Below, one piece after another: positions 19,132 to 21,531 of a stretch of 21,531 nt of DNA (positions are counted from its first letter, which is position 1; each line of letters opens with the position of its first letter). Below the pieces are notes generated by a model that saw only the letters and a list, made by a program, of their open reading frames with translations, was not told the DNA's origin and made no database searches. The position numbers and the translations under genes were made by a program. This stretch comes from a virus. The stretch lies in IMG/VR virus record IMGVR_UViG_3300002460_001091, positions 1-21,531 of that record. One strand, written 5' to 3'.

Positions 19132-20754
19132 ATGGAGTTTCGCAAGCACATTCTGAACGCCGGAACCTACCGGGCACCCAAGCGGACGATCCGGATTACG
19201 CCGGAGCGGATTCGCCATTGGTGCGAGCAATTTGACCGCATGTCGCAAGCGGGCCTGCAAATTCCCGTCCCGTGGGGTCACGTCAATTCGACGCCGCGCA
19301 CGCCGGACGAAGAAGAGTTCTGGTCGAGCAAGTACAACGCTGGTTTCGTGAAGTCGCTCAAGACGGATGAAGCGGGCAGGCTCCTTGCCGAACTGGAAAT
19401 CCCACTCGAAGAAGATGCTCGCCGGGTCGGGACCGTAGTCCGCGAAGTCTCGCCGGAAATCTGCGATCGGTTCCGCGACGGATCCGGCAACGTGTGGGAG
19501 GACGTGATTACGCACGTCGCGCTGGTCAATATGCCGGTCGCGGCCGGTCAAGAGAACTTCGAACCGGCCGGGACGCCGTTGGTCGCGTCCGCCGGAACCG
19601 ACGGAGCCGATCTCATGCACCTGTCGCTTGGCATGGCTGTCACGACCGACCAGTTAGCGTTTCGCTTCGTCGGTCCGCGCAGCGGCAAGTCCCGTGTGGT
19701 TGGCAGCAAGAGCCAGATTCCCAAGGGCGTTCTGGCCAGCGGGAAGTTCGAAGAAATCAAGGGCGTCGGGGTCCGCAGCACGGAAAAGAAAGCGACGGAA
19801 AAGAAAGCCGTCAAGGCTGCGGACAAGCAGGACAAAGCAAAGGCCGCGAAGAAGCGTTCCGCGTCGGCAAAGAAGGCGGCGGAGTCTCGCAAGGCGGGCA
19901 TGAAGTCGGCGAAAACGACCGGGTTAGCATCGCCGGGTCCGTATCAGTCGGTCGACAAAAAGAAGGCGAAGCAACAAGGCAAGGCCAATATCGCCGCCGC
20001 CAAAACCAAACGTAAATCACGCATGTCTCTTTACGAGGTAACCCGCATGGCCACCGACACCGACGAAGAAGTCCTCGACGACGTTCAGGACGTGGAAATC
20101 CCCGACACGGACGCTGTCGAAGAGGGGGCGGACGACGAGCCGGAAGAAACCGGCATGGCCGACCTGCTCGCCAAGCTCGCCAAGCATGGCTTCATGCTCC
20201 CCGAAGACGCGACCCTCGAAGAGCTTCCCGACTTGCTCATGGTCGCGCTCGATACCAAGGAAGCAGTCGAGGCCCAGGCGGACGGCGAAGAGGAAGAGGA
20301 CGAAGACGACATGGCCGACATGGACAGCGCGGACATGAACGTCGAGCAGCCGAACGCCGAAGAGCAGATTGCCATGTCGCTCAAGGCGAATCCGCTCATG
20401 AAGTCAGTCTACAACCGGCTCGAAAAGACGGAGAAAGCCCGCATCAGCCGCGATATCGACGAACTGGTGAGTTCCGGCCGTATCTCGCCGGCTCTCGCGA
20501 ACGAGTTCCTCAAGCCACAGGCGACATCGTATCGCATGTCGCTGAACGCGAACGGCGAGACGGTCCCGCAAGACGTGGACCGCTTGATCGAGTTCGCGAA
20601 GAAGCTACCGGCCGGCGCGTGCTGGGAGCCGGGCGAGCGGGCTACGAAGATGAGCCTCCGGGCCGTCGATCATCCGAACGAGTTCAAGGACCACGACGGG
20701 AGCGGCAAGCTCTCGCAAGAGGAGATCGATGCCGCGGTGAAGCGGCTGATTTAA
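19132..20754 (+). CDS. Prohead maturation protease fused to scaffold
   Basis: A 540-residue protein. Residues 1-140 resemble Mu gpI-type head proteases: IPVPWGHV (H50), VVREVSPEICD (S107), and ITHVALVNMPV (H128), the 'HVALTNxPA' signature. After MHLSLGM, residues about 175-210 carry the FRFVGPRSGK...KFEEIK module also found on the opposite strand. A Lys/Ala-rich basic stretch follows (about 210-300). The acidic C-terminal half (LDDVQDVEIPDTDAVEEGAD, then a long helical KAELMK-like region) is scaffold-like. It ends with an EF-hand-like loop, DHDGSGKLSQEE (20689-20724). An internal ATG 20047 with GAGG at 20035-20038 may give a separate scaffold. It probably controls capsid assembly and processing. 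Confidence 0.72.
   Translation: MEFRKHILNAGTYRAPKRTIRITPERIRHWCEQFDRMSQAGLQIPVPWGHVNSTPRTPDEEEFWSSKYNAGFVKSLKTDEAGRLLAELEIPLEEDARRVGTVVREVSPEICDRFRDGSGNVWEDVITHVALVNMPVAAGQENFEPAGTPLVASAGTDGADLMHLSLGMAVTTDQLAFRFVGPRSGKSRVVGSKSQIPKGVLASGKFEEIKGVGVRSTEKKATEKKAVKAADKQDKAKAAKKRSASAKKAAESRKAGMKSAKTTGLASPGPYQSVDKKKAKQQGKANIAAAKTKRKSRMSLYEVTRMATDTDEEVLDDVQDVEIPDTDAVEEGADDEPEETGMADLLAKLAKHGFMLPEDATLEELPDLLMVALDTKEAVEAQADGEEEEDEDDMADMDSADMNVEQPNAEEQIAMSLKANPLMKSVYNRLEKTEKARISRDIDELVSSGRISPALANEFLKPQATSYRMSLNANGETVPQDVDRLIEFAKKLPAGACWEPGERATKMSLRAVDHPNEFKDHDGSGKLSQEEIDAAVKRLI
19654..19761 (+). repeat. Shared 36-codon module, copy 2 (plus strand)
   Basis: Encodes AFRFVGPRSGK, then a middle with SQIPKGV, then LASGKFEEIK, inside the protease/scaffold gene just after the protease domain. 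It matches 29 of 36 residues of the minus-strand copy at 17328-17435. In both proteins a Lys/Ala-rich stretch follows directly. The module could be a docking or cleavage segment for the shell; that is inference. Confidence 0.8.
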
Positions 20755-20768
20755 GACGATCATCGAAC

Positions 20769-20820
20769 GTGCGGCTAGGGTAGCTCCCGACCAGACGGCA
20801 ACCGCGTCCGTCAGCCGCAC
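20769..20820 (+). promoter_or_regulatory. Possible stem-loop leader before the decoration gene
   Basis: The 113-base gap before the decoration gene holds the inverted pair GTGCGGCT (20769-20776) and AGCCGCAC (20813-20820), exact complements with a 36-base loop. A second, weaker hairpin pairs AGCCT (20835-20839) with AGGCT (20849-20853) and covers part of the GGGGAGG site. These could modulate translation of a highly expressed head protein, or end upstream transcription. No U-tract follows, so a classical terminator is unlikely. Confidence 0.3.
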
Positions 20821-20867
20821 ACAACACACGCGGAAGCCTTTCGCGGGGAGGCTCGTGAGAATGAAAC

Positions 20868-21531
20868 ATGAGCCAAATGGGATTCGCCGTACCGGGCTTC
20901 ACGACCGCCCGCGAAAACTCGGAAGCCGAGATTTTTTGGGGTCCGCTGGAACTGCGGCACCTGCATAACGGGTTGATTTCCGGCGCGGCCCGCGATACCG
21001 CCAATTCGCCAACGACTGTCCTGCGTCCAGGCCTGGTGCTCGGCCTCATCACGGCCAGCAACCTGTACGCTCAGTACAGTCCGACCGCGACGGACGGCAC
21101 GGCGGTCGCGCGAGCGATCGCGTTGCTCGAATGCCGGGCGACCGACATCGACGGCAACAACCAGAATCGCTTGATGCCGATTGCGGTTGGCGGGCCGATC
21201 AAGGCCGCGAACTTGATCGGCCTCGACAGCCTGGCGCGTCGCCAGCTTGCCAACAACTTCCTTTTCGACGATGACCTGCCGGGCCGTCAGTTCCTTGGCG
21301 GTCCGCTCAAAGAAGTCGCGAAGACGGCCGACTACTCCGTGGTCGCGGCCGACAACGGCACGCTGTTCACCACCACCGCGGCGGCCGGCAACGTCGTCTT
21401 CACGTTGCCGACGATCGCCCGCGGCCTGATGTTCGAGTTTCTCAACGTCGTTGACTTCAACATGACGGTTGCCAGCGCGGCCGGTGACGACATGGTTTCG
21501 ATCAACGACGCATCGGCCGATTCGATCGCGT
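20868..21531 (+). CDS. Head decoration protein (lambda gpD-like domain), cut by the right edge
   Basis: ATG 20868 begins MSQMGFAVPGFTTARENSEA. The phrase TTVLRPGLVLGLITASNLYA, followed by YSPTATDGTAVARAIALLECR, matches the head-decoration domain ('VLRPGLVLGxITxSGKYxxYxPTATDGxxxAxGIL'), which trims and stiffens the capsid shell. After residue about 140 a second beta domain follows (NGTLFTTTAAAGNVVFTLP, MFEFLNVVDFN, MTVASAAGDDMVSIN), similar in style to the fibre region at 4480-4660. At least 221 codons are present before the edge. The Shine-Dalgarno site is weak (GAGAATGAAAC). It lies right after the scaffold gene, where decoration or major capsid genes are expected. Confidence 0.72.
   Translation, partial: MSQMGFAVPGFTTARENSEAEIFWGPLELRHLHNGLISGAARDTANSPTTVLRPGLVLGLITASNLYAQYSPTATDGTAVARAIALLECRATDIDGNNQNRLMPIAVGGPIKAANLIGLDSLARRQLANNFLFDDDLPGRQFLGGPLKEVAKTADYSVVAADNGTLFTTTAAAGNVVFTLPTIARGLMFEFLNVVDFNMTVASAAGDDMVSINDASADSIA

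Overview
The window is a contiguous piece of a tailed-phage genome (Caudoviricetes) or an integrated prophage. The evidence is a large terminase, a small-terminase-like gene, a prohead protease/scaffold, a head-decoration-like protein and a long run of tail-fibre or adhesin-like proteins, all tightly packed with ATGA, TAATG and TTGA start/stop overlaps. DNA is GC-rich and several starts are TTG or GTG behind good Shine-Dalgarno sites. The host is not determinable. A GC-rich environmental bacterium (a planctomycete is a weak guess from protein style) would fit. No tRNA, rRNA, CRISPR array, integrase or insertion sequence was seen.

Layout. 1-160: tail end of a helix-turn-helix-like gene, then a possible promoter. 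258-4024: small membrane, secreted and accessory genes (holin-like protein, proline-rich membrane protein, papain-like cysteine peptidase, exported proteins, two micro-membrane proteins). 4021-9230: receptor-binding or virion-surface module (C1q-like fibre, a duplicated beta domain, LamG-like protein, a 652-aa repeat protein, an IRPRV repeat protein). 9230-11692: sugar/nucleotide-like accessory enzymes (methyltransferase, phosphoribosyltransferase-HAD fusion, glycosyltransferase). 11704-12710: zinc-ribbon protein and ParB-like protein. 12744-13438: an HNH endonuclease cassette with its own promoter, ending on a remnant of a C5 cytosine methyltransferase. 13428-16617: packaging genes. 16614-19018: two genes on the minus strand. 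19132-21531: protease/scaffold and decoration protein on the plus strand, running off the right edge.

The most striking element is in the large terminase (TerL). A 327-residue intein (15157-16137) interrupts the third acidic motif of the nuclease domain. The intein has splicing blocks A, B, F and G but no recognisable endonuclease in its own frame. Exactly where a homing endonuclease would normally sit, a complete HNH endonuclease gene lies in a different reading frame, and both frames stay open across about 680 bases. One stretch of DNA therefore appears to encode both intein filler and a separate homing enzyme.

Other notable points are a 36-residue motif shared by the minus-strand gene and the protease/scaffold on the opposite strand, an EF-hand-like loop ending the scaffold, a likely nested scaffold start, and a free-standing HNH with Cys replacing its usual final His. 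All functions are inferred by reading; no database search was possible.
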